Shown in pieces: positions 45,236 through 53,316 of a stretch of DNA of 64,000 bases (positions are counted from its first letter, which is position 1; every line of letters starts with the position of its first letter). The notes beneath the pieces were generated by a model, which saw only the letters and a list, made by a program, of their open reading frames with translations, searched no databases and was not told where the DNA came from. The DNA is taken from the NCBI RefSeq assembly GCF_900103815.1, contig NZ_FNHZ01000002.1, forward strand, positions 186,001 through 250,000, read 5' to 3'. The position numbers were made by a program, and so were the translations under genes. The DNA is from Lachnospira pectinoschiza (GTDB lineage: Bacteria; Bacillota; Clostridia; Lachnospirales; Lachnospiraceae).

Positions 45236-46342
45236 TTATTCTTCAGTTGCTGCAGCTTTCTTTCTTGATCTTGTAGTCTTTGTTTCCTTAGCCTGGCTTT
45301 CATCAGATGCTACTTCTTCTGCCTGAGCCTCTGTTTCATCACCTGGTTCAATACCGTAGAATACTCTTACCTTGTGATCAATCTCTTCATAAAGAGCTGG
45401 ATTGTTAAGTAAGAACTGCTTAGCATTCTCTCTACCCTGACCAATCTTCTCGTCATTATATGAGAACCATGCACCAGCCTTGTTAATAATGTTAGCGTTA
45501 GCAGCTAAATCAACTAAGTCACCAACAGCTGAGATACCCTTACCAAACATAATATCAAATTCAGCTTCTCTAAATGGAGGAGCAATCTTATTCTTTACAA
45601 CCTTAACTCTAGTTCTGTTACCAATAACTTCACCGTTCTGCTTTAATGTTTCAATACGACGAACATCAAGTCTTACTGATGAATAGAACTTAAGGGCTCT
45701 ACCACCTGTTGTAGTTTCTGGGTTACCAAACATAATACCAACCTTTTCACGTAACTGGTTAATGAAGATAACTACACAGTTATTCTTACTTACAACTGGA
45801 GTAAGCTTTCTTAAAGCCTGAGACATAAGTCTAGCCTGTAAACCTACATGAGAATCACCCATGTCACCATCAATTTCAGCCTTTGGTACAAGGGCAGCTA
45901 CTGAATCCACGATTACAATATCAATAGCACCAGAACGTACCATAGTTTCACAAATCTCTAATGCCTGTTCACCACTATCAGGCTGAGAAATATATAAATT
46001 ATCAATATCTACGCCAATATTCTTAGCATATACTGGATCAAGAGCATGCTCAGCATCGATAAAGCCTGCAATACCGCCACGCTTCTGTACTTCAGCTACC
46101 ATGTGAAGTGCAACTGTTGTCTTACCACTTGATTCAGGACCATAAATTTCAACAACTCTTCCCTTTGGAACCCCTCCTGCTCCTAAGGCAATATCCAAGC
46201 TTAATGAACCTGTTGGAACACATTCAACATTAAGAGAAGCAGCCTGCTCTCCGAGCTTCATAACCGAACCTTTACCAAATTGCTTTTCAATGTTAGATAT
46301 AGCTGCGTCTAATGCTTTAAGCTTTTCATCGTTATTTACCAT
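45236..46342 (-). CDS. recA: Recombinase RecA
   Basis: Strand-exchange ATPase and SOS co-protease, 368 residues. It has Walker [22 protein letters not shown] and [16 protein letters not shown] (L2 loop region). The acidic/basic C-terminal tail ends in a Lys/Arg-rich stretch ([11 protein letters not shown]). The start has AAGGAG. The promoter carries two SOS-type boxes. Confidence 0.98.
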   Translation of the reverse strand: MVNNDEKLKALDAAISNIEKQFGKGSVMKLGEQAASLNVECVPTGSLSLDIALGAGGVPKGRVVEIYGPESSGKTTVALHMVAEVQKRGGIAGFIDAEHALDPVYAKNIGVDIDNLYISQPDSGEQALEICETMVRSGAIDIVIVDSVAALVPKAEIDGDMGDSHVGLQARLMSQALRKLTPVVSKNNCVVIFINQLREKVGIMFGNPETTTGGRALKFYSSVRLDVRRIETLKQNGEVIGNRTRVKVVKNKIAPPFREAEFDIMFGKGISAVGDLVDLAANANIINKAGAWFSYNDEKIGQGRENAKQFLLNNPALYEEIDHKVRVFYGIEPGDETEAQAEEVASDESQAKETKTTRSRKKAAATEE

Positions 46343-46376
46343 AATCGTAATCTCCTTATAATCAAAACGTATTTTC

Positions 46377-46390
46377 GAAACATTCGTTCG
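46377..46390. promoter_or_regulatory. LexA/DinR box downstream of the recA -10
   Basis: On the minus strand CGAACGAATGTTTC matches the Gram-positive SOS box consensus CGAACRNRYGTTYC at every position. It lies about where transcription starts. Confidence 0.8.
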
Positions 46391-46399
46391 TTTGTATTA

Positions 46400-46428
46400 A
46401 TAATAATACCATTTAATTTCTTTGTCAA
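46400..46428 (-). promoter_or_regulatory. recA promoter
   Basis: TTGACA (46428-46423), a 17-nt spacer and TATTAT (46405-46400). It is bracketed by the two SOS-type boxes. Confidence 0.8.
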
Positions 46429-46436
46429 TAGTTTTT

Positions 46437-46450
46437 CGAACATGTATTCG
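46437..46450. promoter_or_regulatory. Second LexA/DinR-type box upstream of the recA -35
   Basis: On the minus strand CGAATACATGTTCG differs from the SOS consensus at two positions and is nearly palindromic. It lies 8 bp upstream of the -35. Confidence 0.65.
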
Positions 46451-46574
46451 GAAAGTTTTAGACGAGATTCTAAATAGAAAAAATGCAGATAAATACTGCT
46501 TTTAGATAAGATTTTTATCTTAATAATATACTGGAACAAGAAAAATTTTAACATAGCCACTATTTTTTGTAAAC

Positions 46575-46664
46575 CTCAAAGTCTAAATTTGATTATTTGA
46601 GTTTGGACTTTGAGCTTTGAGATATATTTTCATAAAAAAGGTGGTACATATTAAATGCACCACC
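46575..46664 (-). terminator. Terminator of pncC and a second hairpin beyond it
   Basis: GGTGGT/ACCACC (46640-46664) with inner CAT/ATG pairs is followed by TTTTTT on the minus strand and ends the pncC transcript. A further stem, CTCAAAGTC/GACTTTGAG (46575-46614), follows it. The rest of the 338-bp gap to recA contains only the recA promoter. Confidence 0.8.
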
Positions 46665-46680
46665 AAAATTTCAGATATAT

Positions 46681-47166
46681 CTACTTTACCGTATCAATTA
46701 CAAGCTTAAGGGCATTGAAAGCGGCCTGCTCTCTAACACTCTTTCTATCGCCAGTGAAGTTAAACTCCTTAACAATAGTCTCGTCCTTGTAATGACAAGC
46801 AATATAAACTAAACCTACAGGCTTTCCATCCTCCATTGAAGGACCTGCAACACCTGTAATAGAAACTGCTATGTCAGCTTTGGCCTTTTTACAAGCGCCT
46901 TTGGCCATTTCACTAGCAACTTCTGCACTTACAGCCTTGTATTTAAGCATTGTTTCATGGCTTACACCTAGTAATTCCTCTTTCGCCTCGTCACAATAAG
47001 TAACAAAGCCTTCTTTAAATACATTGGATGCGCCGCTAATATTGACGATTAAAGAAGAAACCATACCGCCTGTACAACTCTCTGCAGTTGTTAAGACTAG
47101 TCCCTTGTCCTTTAAAATTCTTACAGCTGCTGCATCTAAACCTTTAATAAAACTCTCGTTTGGCAT
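46681..47166 (-). CDS. pncC: Nicotinamide-nucleotide amidohydrolase (CinA C-terminal type)
   Basis: A 161-residue stand-alone CinA C-terminal domain. LTTAESCTGGMVSSLIVNISGAS and SITGVAGPSMEDGKPVGLVYIA are diagnostic. It deamidates NMN in the pyridine nucleotide cycle. The start overlaps the pgsA stop by one base. The full-length form with the N-terminal COG1058 domain is not present here. Confidence 0.92.
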   Translation of the reverse strand: MPNESFIKGLDAAAVRILKDKGLVLTTAESCTGGMVSSLIVNISGASNVFKEGFVTYCDEAKEELLGVSHETMLKYKAVSAEVASEMAKGACKKAKADIAVSITGVAGPSMEDGKPVGLVYIACHYKDETIVKEFNFTGDRKSVREQAAFNALKLVIDTVK

Positions 47167-47708
47167 TAGTGTGCGCCCTCAAGGAAAATCTTATAATTTT
47201 TCATAATATAATCAAGAAGTGAAATTACTGTTAATACAAGGGAAATGTAAATCAATACCTGATTTAAAATAGCAGAACCTGGGAATGGTAACTCAAGTAC
47301 TACTAAAATAATTGTCACCATAGTTACGGCAGTCTTTATCTTGCCCCACCAGCTAGCAGCAATAACTACGCCATTGTCTGATGCAACAAGTCTAAAACCA
47401 CTAATAATAAACTCTCTTGCAATAATAACGATTACAATCCAACCATAGATTTTTCCAAGGTCAGAAAGTGCGATAAGTCCTGAGCAAACAAGTAATTTAT
47501 CTGCTAAAGGATCCATAAACTTTCCAAAATTAGTTACAAGATTATACTTTCTTGCAATCTTTCCATCAAGCATATCAGTTAAGCTAGCAATTATGAAAAT
47601 TGCTGCTGCCCAGTAGTTATGTGCTGGAATTTTATCGATGTATAATAACACAAGAAAAACTGGCACTAATATAACTCTAAATATAGTTAATTTATTAGGT
47701 AAATTCAT
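47166..47708 (-). CDS. pgsA: CDP-diacylglycerol-glycerol-3-phosphate 3-phosphatidyltransferase
   Basis: Makes phosphatidylglycerol phosphate at the membrane. The 180-residue multi-pass protein carries the CDP-alcohol phosphotransferase motif from DMLDGKIARKY to FMDPLADK (DxxDGxxAR...GxxxDxxxD). The N-terminal NLPNKLTIFRVILVP is typical. It lies upstream of pncC, and rimO precedes it by 124 nt, a common Firmicutes order. Confidence 0.95.
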   Translation of the reverse strand: MNLPNKLTIFRVILVPVFLVLLYIDKIPAHNYWAAAIFIIASLTDMLDGKIARKYNLVTNFGKFMDPLADKLLVCSGLIALSDLGKIYGWIVIVIIAREFIISGFRLVASDNGVVIAASWWGKIKTAVTMVTIILVVLELPFPGSAILNQVLIYISLVLTVISLLDYIMKNYKIFLEGAH

Positions 47709-47832
47709 CTTAAGCCTCCTATAATTTCTTTTACCAAGTATTAGCTTATATCAAATATAATTATTTTTCCACATAAATTTAAAATTCATTTATAAATCAA
47801 TTTATTAATTTTTGATTTAATAAAAATGCAAT

Positions 47833-49158
47833 TTAATCCATAATTTCCGCAAGTAAGTCGTATTCTGTGGCGTCTGTGATTTTAACCTTTACAATTGAAC
47901 CGCTAATTAACTCATAGTCACATGATACAAATACGAGTCCATCTACATTTGGCGCATCCTTATAGGAACGTCCAACATAAGTGTCATCATCAGGGATATA
48001 GCCCTCAATTAAGACCTCAAGCTCTTTTCCTATCATAGCCTGAGATTTCTCAATAGAGATTTCCTGCTGTAATTCCATGATTTCATCACGACGGCTAGCC
48101 TTAACTTCTTCTGGAATCTGGTCCTTTAACTTAGCTGCTGGTGTGCCCTCCTCCATAGAATAAGTAAATACACCAAGTCTATCAAATTCAAGCTCGTCAA
48201 CAAAATTATAAGTTGTTTCAAAATCTTTTTGACTTTCTCCTGGGAAGCCTGTAATAAGGGTTGTTCTAAGGGCAATATCAGGAATTTCCTGTCTTAATTT
48301 CTTAACGATATCAATAATATCCTGTCTTGATGTTCTTCTACCCATTCTCTTTAAGACATTATCGGCGCCAGACTGTATTGGTAAATCAAGATAATGACAG
48401 ACCTTAGGTTCATTTTTAATAGCTTGAATAAGCTCGTCATCGATTTCTTCTGGGTAACAATAAAGGATTCTAATCCACTTTAAGTCTTCAATCTTAGAAA
48501 GCTCGTGAAGAAGCATAGGAAGGGACTTCTTACCGTATAAATCTACACCATAAAGAGTTGTCTCCTGAGCCACTAAAATAAGCTCAGATGCACCATTTTC
48601 AACTAAGTGCTTAGCCTGATTTACTAAATATTCTACAGGATAACTTCTAAAGCTACCTCTAACATATGGAATAACGCAGTAAGTACATCTCTTATCGCAA
48701 CCTTCTGCAATCTTTAAGTACTCGAAATAGCCTGGAGTTGAAATGATTCTCTTTGATTCAACCTGTGGGAGGCGGTTATTGTCATCTACTATGTTAGCTG
48801 GCTGATTTTTTGCAACATTTTCAATAGCCTCAGCAATCTTATCAAAGCTAGTTGTACCGATAAATGCGTCAACCTCAGGAATTTCCTTAATTAACTCATC
48901 CTGATATCTGTGGGCAAGGCAACCTGCGGCAACTAAAATCTTACACTTACCGTCAAGCTTTCGCTGGCCCATCTCAATTAAAGTTTCAATACTTTCTTCC
49001 TTGGCATCGTGAATAAAGCAACAAGTATTAACCACAATTGCCTCTGCCTCGTATTCATCATCTGTAAATTCATAGCCCTTGTCCTTTAGAATACCTAGCA
49101 TATTTTCAGTATCCACTAAGTTCTTATCACAACCAAGGGAAACAAACATAATCTTCAT
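47833..49158 (-). CDS. rimO: Ribosomal protein S12 methylthiotransferase RimO
   Basis: Radical SAM enzyme that methylthiolates an aspartate of S12. The 441-residue protein has the N-terminal UPF0004 domain (FVSLGCDKNLVDTE, VVNTCCFI), the radical SAM cluster CDKRCTYCVIP and a C-terminal TRAM domain. SLGCDKNLVD distinguishes RimO from MiaB. It has its own promoter at 49216-49188. Confidence 0.96.
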   Translation of the reverse strand: MKIMFVSLGCDKNLVDTENMLGILKDKGYEFTDDEYEAEAIVVNTCCFIHDAKEESIETLIEMGQRKLDGKCKILVAAGCLAHRYQDELIKEIPEVDAFIGTTSFDKIAEAIENVAKNQPANIVDDNNRLPQVESKRIISTPGYFEYLKIAEGCDKRCTYCVIPYVRGSFRSYPVEYLVNQAKHLVENGASELILVAQETTLYGVDLYGKKSLPMLLHELSKIEDLKWIRILYCYPEEIDDELIQAIKNEPKVCHYLDLPIQSGADNVLKRMGRRTSRQDIIDIVKKLRQEIPDIALRTTLITGFPGESQKDFETTYNFVDELEFDRLGVFTYSMEEGTPAAKLKDQIPEEVKASRRDEIMELQQEISIEKSQAMIGKELEVLIEGYIPDDDTYVGRSYKDAPNVDGLVFVSCDYELISGSIVKVKITDATEYDLLAEIMD

Positions 49159-49187
49159 ATTGTCGTCTCCTTTTCATACCTATAACC

Positions 49188-49216
49188 ATTATAAATTAAA
49201 AAGCCTATTACAACAA
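49188..49216 (-). promoter_or_regulatory. rimO promoter
   Basis: TTGTTG (49216-49211), a 17-nt spacer and a perfect TATAAT (49193-49188). The -35 lies inside the terminator of the upstream gene. Confidence 0.65.
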
Positions 49217-49230
49217 ATGTAATAAGCTTT
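49200..49230 (-). terminator. Terminator of the DUF454 operon
   Basis: AAAGC/GCTTT and TATTACA/TGTAATA form an interrupted stem, then TTTTTAATTT on the minus strand. A small palindrome GTCTCA-TC-TGAGAC (49253-49266) lies just upstream of it. Confidence 0.8.
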
Positions 49231-49337
49231 AATTTTATTAGATTTAAATATAGTCTCATCTGAGACATACTGTGATATTCTATCATACTTTATTTAATTG
49301 TGCTATTTTTTCCTTATTAATTAATAATAAATTATGT

Positions 49338-49706
49338 TTAGGACTTTAAAGTCTTTATTATAAAAAATACCATATATAAATGTGCTAGCCAAACTAGAGC
49401 TAAAACTACTCTTCCTACTAAAACTTTATCCATCATAAAAAAGCCAAAACCCATTAAAAGAGTTACAATAAAAACCATTTTTATTTTAGCAGTCATTGTC
49501 ATGCCTTTTTCTTTAACAAATTCTTCAAGATGCTTCTTGTATAAAGAAGTGTGAATAAACCAATCATGTAACCTATCTGAACCCTTTGCAAAGCAAAAAA
49601 GAGTTGCTAAATAAAATGGCACAGTTGGTAAAATAGGTAAAGCAATTCCAACTGTACCAAAGAATAAACAAAGACTACCAAGTATTATCCAAAATGCCTT
49701 CTTCAT
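49338..49706 (-). CDS. DUF454 (YbaN-like) membrane protein
   Basis: A 122-residue protein with about three transmembrane helices. GSLCLFFGTVGIALPILPTVPF and FYLATLFCFAKGSDRLHDWF are characteristic of the family. HTSLYKKHLEEFVKEKGMT follows. Function is not established; in other bacteria it is often near haem or iron genes. The start overlaps the stop of a 58-residue upstream gene (ATGA), so translation is coupled. Confidence 0.88.
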   Translation of the reverse strand: MKKAFWIILGSLCLFFGTVGIALPILPTVPFYLATLFCFAKGSDRLHDWFIHTSLYKKHLEEFVKEKGMTMTAKIKMVFIVTLLMGFGFFMMDKVLVGRVVLALVWLAHLYMVFFIIKTLKS

Positions 49707-49879
49707 CTAGATACTTTCCTTTTCTTCATATGTATAACAACACAAACAATTAAGGCTAGAGCAGCTATACTATGAAGGCTTCTAATAATATTGTAATATG
49801 CTGCTAGTGAATGAAATAGACATCCTGTTACCATTAAAACAACAAGTAGAAATAACATTATAATTTCATTTTTCTTCAT
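49703..49879 (-). CDS. 58-residue two-helix membrane peptide, DUF4405-like
   Basis: A small gene, MKKNEIIMLFLLVVLMVTG to its basic end KKRKVSR. It has two hydrophobic helices (about 5-27 and 37-51). Histidines are spaced as in DUF4405 (cytochrome b-like) proteins: FHSLAAYY, LHSIAALAL and VVIH. AAAGGTG precedes the ATG, and its TGA overlaps the DUF454 start. The operon context and ribosome site make it a likely real gene. The DUF4405 similarity is by eye; bis-histidine haem binding would be the expected role. Confidence 0.65.
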   Translation of the reverse strand: MKKNEIIMLFLLVVLMVTGCLFHSLAAYYNIIRSLHSIAALALIVCVVIHMKKRKVSR

Positions 49880-49906
49880 ATTTTACACCTTTCCAAAAAA
49901 CTAAAA

Positions 49907-49959
49907 AAGAGCGTAGCAACCCCACGTAAGATGGACTTACGCATTGCTGCAACGCTCTT
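49907..49959 (-). promoter_or_regulatory. Long leader hairpin with U-run before the 58-residue gene
   Basis: AAGAGCGT/ACGCTCTT, AGCAA/TTGCT and CGTAAG/CTTACG stack into one interrupted 53-nt stem-loop. On the minus strand it is followed at once by TTTTTTAG and another T-run, and the Shine-Dalgarno begins a few bases later. It is an intrinsic terminator placed in a leader, as in attenuators and riboswitches, or the 3' end of a small RNA. Confidence 0.7.
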
Positions 49960-50056
49960 GATGAAGATGTTAGCATATACTAACTCTTTTTGCAAGAAAA
50001 ATTTATTGTTCTCAAAAAATTTATTATCCGCTTCCAAATTGATATAACAATTTTGT

Positions 50057-50092
50057 TTTCGTCAGATAAATTATATCATCTATCTGACGAAA
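50057..50092. promoter_or_regulatory. Palindromic operator spanning a -10 element
   Basis: TTTCGTCAGATA (50057-50068) is inverted at 50081-50092. Between the arms a perfect minus-strand TATAAT (50075-50070) can be read. A repressor bound here would block transcription toward the leader hairpin and the DUF454 operon. The -35 (TTTTAC) is weak. Confidence 0.5.
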
Positions 50093-50344
50093 GTAAAAAA
50101 GGATATATATTCTCACTCACTATCTTCCATTTTTTCATTACGCAGTAATATAACAATTTAACACCAATGGAATTAAGATTTAGCTAATTTATCCGTCCGA
50201 CTTGTTACCAAGAATGTTGACCAGTACACTTTTAATATCTAGCCCCATATCCTGTAGTTTTTTACAATTTCTCTTTTGTACAAATCATTCTTGTAATTAT
50301 AAGGCATAGTTTCACCAACTCAGCACATTATCGAATAATTAAGT
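50093..50344. other. Gap with a degenerate minus-strand reading frame
   Basis: No intact gene. A minus-strand frame from 50307 (MPYNYKNDLYKREIVKNY) stops after 22 codons at 50239, yet adjacent frames stay open for about 20 more codons. This looks like the remains of a small accessory gene. ATATAACAATTT occurs at about 50042 and again at about 50150. Confidence 0.35.
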
Positions 50345-50476
50345 TTAATTATTATCGCTCTGAGCAGATGAAGTTAACTCCATCATCTTTTGTGCGTATG
50401 TATCTCCATCAATTTCTTCATCAGCATACTGTCGCATAAGCTCATCAATCTGTTCTTTTAACTCGTCTCTAGTCAT
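50345..50476 (-). CDS. Small acidic helical protein of mobile-element type
   Basis: A 43-residue gene beginning MTRDELKEQIDELMRQYADE and ending SAQSDNN, preceded by AAAGGAG. It is strongly acidic and predicted to be one helix. Similar small proteins occur in clostridial prophages and integrative elements beside zinc-ribbon genes like the next one upstream; that comparison is from memory. Function unknown. Confidence 0.65.
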   Translation of the reverse strand: MTRDELKEQIDELMRQYADEEIDGDTYAQKMMELTSSAQSDNN

Positions 50477-50493
50477 CTTTTCGCTCCTTTAAA

Positions 50494-50676
50494 TTATTCG
50501 TTATAGTTTCTAAAGTCTTCTTCTGATTCATAAATATCATCAGCGGAAATACTATTCTTATGACCGCATTCGGTACACTTCCACACATAATGATGGTCAT
50601 CAAATCCTGGTTGGTCATTCAAATAGGCATTACAGCGGTCACAGTACCAATCAATTTCCGGAAATCTTTCACTCAT
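50494..50676 (-). CDS. Small zinc-ribbon protein (Sec23/Sec24 zinc-finger-like annotation)
   Basis: A 60-residue protein with CxxC pairs in WYCDRCNAYLN and WKCTECGHKNS, forming one zinc ribbon with a DDHHY segment between them. The start is set at 50676 because AAGGAGGT lies 8 nt upstream; the frame is open to 50697 but that would include the ribosome site. Homologues are common in Firmicutes mobile elements. The ATG overlaps the end of an upstream frame that has lost its start. Confidence 0.8.
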   Translation of the reverse strand: MSERFPEIDWYCDRCNAYLNDQPGFDDHHYVWKCTECGHKNSISADDIYESEEDFRNYNE

Positions 50677-50866
50677 CTTCGATACCTCCTTCTTCATCTA
50701 GATGTGCAGCATCATATTCTTTAATACCATTTATGATTTCTGCTTTTGCTTTTTCTATTTCGGTTTCGTTGTTATTCTTTCTCGATTTGAAATAGTCAAC
50801 GACTTTAATAGTTGCCGCAGTCAATAATGAAGTACCAAATGCCGCTACTCCAATCCATATTAATAC
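50669..50866 (-). pseudogene. 5'-truncated small membrane protein gene
   Basis: An open frame of 65 codons after a TAA at 50869-50867. It encodes IWIGVAAFGTSLLTAATIKV (one transmembrane helix), a KSRKNNNE hinge and an acidic helix, ending GGIEDE. No ATG, GTG or ribosome site precedes the helix. The stop overlaps the next gene's start (ATGAGTGA), as expected for a once-translated partner. The 5' end was probably lost at a junction near 50870. Confidence 0.5.
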
Positions 50867-50879
50867 TTAATCTCAAAAA

Positions 50880-50895
50880 AGCCCTTAAATGAGCT
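50880..50895 (-). terminator. Short terminator after rlmD
   Basis: AGCTC/GGGCT on the minus strand (one G-U pair) with a 6-nt loop, followed by TTTTTT. Confidence 0.6.
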
Positions 50896-50907
50896 ACTTT
50901 TCGCTAT

Positions 50908-52080
50908 TTATTTCTCTTTCCTCGACATCAAGCACACAGTCTCCGTATGCACCGTATGCGGAAACATATCAAACGGTGTCACAGGACTTATCTTATAGCC
51001 GCCCTTAATCAAAGTCTTTATATCCCTCACTTGAGTTTCTGGATTACATGAAATATAAACCACTCTATCCGGCTTAATCTTAAGTATAGATTTAAGAAAT
51101 TCTGGACTTGAACCAGATCTTGGTGGGTCCATTACAACAACGTTAGCCTTACGGCCGCTTGCTGCGTAGTCTACTAAAAACTCCCCTGCGTCTGCTGCCT
51201 GAAAGTAAATATTCTTGATATTGTTAAGTTTAGCATTAACTTTTGCGTCCTCGATTGCATTTTCATTAAGCTCAACGCCAATAACTTGGCCTGCAGTCTT
51301 GCTCATAGCCATTCCAATAGTACCGATGCCGCAATAAGCATCAATTACAGTGTCTTGCTTAGTAAGGTTTGCAAGCTTAATAGCTTTCTTGTAGAGCTTT
51401 TCTGTCTGGTCGTGGTTAATCTGATAAAATGAGCTAATGCCGAGTCTAAACTTAAGTCCGCAAAGAATGTCCTCAATATAACCCTTACCAAAAAGAGTTA
51501 CTGTTCTTTTGCCAAGAATCATACTGGTTTTCGAATTATTTACATTTTGCAAAACTGTAGTAATCTCAGGATGGCGCTTTCTGATTTCCTTAAGGAAATT
51601 GTTCTTTGATGGAAATGCAATGTCGCCGGTTACAAGGCAGAGCATAACTTCCTTTGTTACAACGCCGCGTCTTATAAGAATGTGGCGCAAAAAGCCCTGT
51701 CTTGTGTCTTCATTGTAGGCCTTATATTTAAAGGACTTCATAAGCTCTTTAATTGTATTAATAATACTACGACAGACCTCATCTTCAATCATACAGTCCT
51801 TAATGTCTACTACATCGTGGCTATTTTCCTTATAAGTGCCCATGCGGATATTGCCCTTTTTATCAGCGGCAACCACGGCATGAACCTTGTTTCTATAATA
51901 AATTGGTCTATACATAGAGACAATTGGCTCCACCTTAGTAATATCCTTAAAGAGCTTTTCCATGTCTCTAGTCTTAATTGCAAGTTCATTGTCATATTTC
52001 ATTCCTGCATAGGCGCAAGCCCCGCAATCCTCAAAATAAGGACAATTTATTGCCTTAGTTTCTTCGTTATAACTACTCAT
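50908..52080 (-). CDS. rlmD: 23S rRNA (uracil-5-)-methyltransferase, RlmD/RlmCD type
   Basis: A 390-residue TrmA-family enzyme forming 5-methyluridine in 23S rRNA. The iron-sulfur motif CPYFEDCGACAY is near the N-terminus, and the usual N-terminal TRAM domain is missing. The methyltransferase core has DAYCGIGTIGM, VMDPPRSGSSPEF and VVYISCNPETQVRD with the catalytic Cys. It is separated from rpoZ by 118 nt of hairpins. Confidence 0.93.
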   Translation of the reverse strand: MSSYNEETKAINCPYFEDCGACAYAGMKYDNELAIKTRDMEKLFKDITKVEPIVSMYRPIYYRNKVHAVVAADKKGNIRMGTYKENSHDVVDIKDCMIEDEVCRSIINTIKELMKSFKYKAYNEDTRQGFLRHILIRRGVVTKEVMLCLVTGDIAFPSKNNFLKEIRKRHPEITTVLQNVNNSKTSMILGKRTVTLFGKGYIEDILCGLKFRLGISSFYQINHDQTEKLYKKAIKLANLTKQDTVIDAYCGIGTIGMAMSKTAGQVIGVELNENAIEDAKVNAKLNNIKNIYFQAADAGEFLVDYAASGRKANVVVMDPPRSGSSPEFLKSILKIKPDRVVYISCNPETQVRDIKTLIKGGYKISPVTPFDMFPHTVHTETVCLMSRKEK

Positions 52081-52102
52081 ATCTTACCTCAAAAAAATGT
52101 CT

Positions 52103-52120
52103 AGACTCGCTCGCGAGTCT
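52103..52120 (-). terminator. GC-rich palindrome before rlmD
   Basis: AGACTCGC-TC-GCGAGTCT, a perfect 8-2-8 palindrome. On the minus strand a run of seven T's follows 5 nt later, just ahead of the rlmD ribosome site. It could end the gmk-rpoZ transcript or attenuate rlmD. Confidence 0.6.
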
Positions 52121-52140
52121 TGTAACTAATACTAAATTAA

Positions 52141-52167
52141 GCAGCCACCTAAATACTAGATGACTGC
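52141..52167 (-). terminator. Hairpin after rpoZ
   Basis: An 11-bp stem with G-U pairs (GCAGTCATCTA against TAGGTGGCTGC on the minus strand) and a 5-nt loop. The U-run is weak, so it works best with the palindrome that follows. Confidence 0.55.
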
Positions 52168-52198
52168 CTATTATTGTAATCATTATATATTAGTTTTA

Positions 52199-52573
52199 TT
52201 AGAACTGCTCATCGCTGTTACCAACGATCTTAACCTTACCCTGGTATAATTCACTTACAGCGATAGATAAAGGCTTATCATTATCTGTTGAATGAATAAG
52301 AGGAGTACCAATAATTAACTTTCTTTCGTCTTCAGCAGAAATCTTCTTCTCTTCTACTTCCTTCTTGTCCTTATCCTTTTCCTTTTCCTTAACTGTAGCA
52401 TCAGCCTTAGCCTTGTTAATCTTCTCCTGGATTGATCTTGCATCAATGATTTCCTTAGCACGTGTAGCTGTTGCCTTAACGATAGAATATCTTGATTGTA
52501 CTAAAGGCTGCTCGCCCTCTTCAACCTCGCTGTTAATAACTGCCATTAATTCAGTATAAGATGGATGTATCAT
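52199..52573 (-). CDS. rpoZ: RNA polymerase omega subunit with a charged insertion
   Basis: A 124-residue omega subunit. The core QPLVQSRYSIVKATATRAKEI (residues 22-42) and KPLSIAVSELYQGKVKIV at the C-terminus match the family. A Lys/Glu-repeat stretch (about 55-80, KEKEKDKDKKEVEEKK) is inserted between them, making it longer than the usual 70-90 residues. The ATG overlaps the gmk stop by one base. Confidence 0.92.
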   Translation of the reverse strand: MIHPSYTELMAVINSEVEEGEQPLVQSRYSIVKATATRAKEIIDARSIQEKINKAKADATVKEKEKDKDKKEVEEKKISAEDERKLIIGTPLIHSTDNDKPLSIAVSELYQGKVKIVGNSDEQF

Positions 52574-53211
52574 TATTGTTCTCCTTTCGAATAAGCTTTA
52601 AGCTCTTCCTTTACTTTGTTAATTAATTCTTCATTGTTAGCTGTCTTCATCTTCTCAGATGCAACAACTCCCACTATTCTTTCTACACACTTCTCAACTT
52701 CATCATTAAGAATTATGTAGTCATATTTTTCTAAGCCCTCAGACTCGTCATAAGCTCTTGAAAGTCTTGCAAGAATTGTAGCCTCATCCTCTGTGTTACG
52801 ACCACGGAGTCTGTTCTCTAATTCCTTAGCAGATGGAGGTGTGATGAAAATAAGCACCGCATCCGGATAAATCTTCTTAATATCAAGTGCTCCCTGCATC
52901 TCAATTTCAAGAATTACATTCTTACCAGCTTCAAGCTGACTCTCTACATAAGCCTTAGGTGTGCCGTAGTAATTGCTTACATACTTTGCATACTCTATTA
53001 ATTCATTCTTGTCTATCATAGCCTCGAATTCTTCTACTGTCTTAAAGAAGTATTCTCTGCCATTCTCTTCACCTGGTCTAGGATTACGAGTTGTTGCTGA
53101 AATGCTTAAACAGTATTCATCCTTATGACTAGCAAGTAAGCTCTTAACAACTGTTCCTTTACCTGCTCCTGAAAAGCCAGATAAAACAATTAATAAACCT
53201 TTATTGTTCAT
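52573..53211 (-). CDS. gmk: Guanylate kinase
   Basis: Phosphorylates GMP to GDP. The 212-residue protein has the P-loop LSGFSGAGKGTVVKSLL, TTRNPRPGEENGREY (GMP site) and EIEMQGALDIKKIYPDAV. It belongs to the yicC-gmk-rpoZ series. The small remA (DUF370) gene often found between yicC and gmk is not present in the 105-nt gap. Confidence 0.96.
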   Translation of the reverse strand: MNNKGLLIVLSGFSGAGKGTVVKSLLASHKDEYCLSISATTRNPRPGEENGREYFFKTVEEFEAMIDKNELIEYAKYVSNYYGTPKAYVESQLEAGKNVILEIEMQGALDIKKIYPDAVLIFITPPSAKELENRLRGRNTEDEATILARLSRAYDESEGLEKYDYIILNDEVEKCVERIVGVVASEKMKTANNEELINKVKEELKAYSKGEQ

Positions 53212-53316
53212 AACATAACCTCAAATCTTAAATTATGTTGCACCAATAAAGAATAAATCTTTACTTAATGCGCAAAGACTATTATACCTAAGGGAGAAAA
53301 AACAATCAAGTAAAAT

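Noticed and set aside
46336..46560. 74-codon minus-strand frame upstream of recA
   Set aside because: It lies over the recA promoter and both SOS boxes, has no ribosome site and overlaps the recA start.
50057..50092. Terminator reading of the 12-bp inverted repeat
   Set aside because: Neither side carries a T-run in the direction of exit, and a -10 element lies in the loop, so an operator is more likely.
53212..53316. Missing remA (DUF370) gene between yicC and gmk
   Set aside because: The 105-nt gap holds no frame of the needed length, but the gene may be elsewhere, so absence is not claimed.
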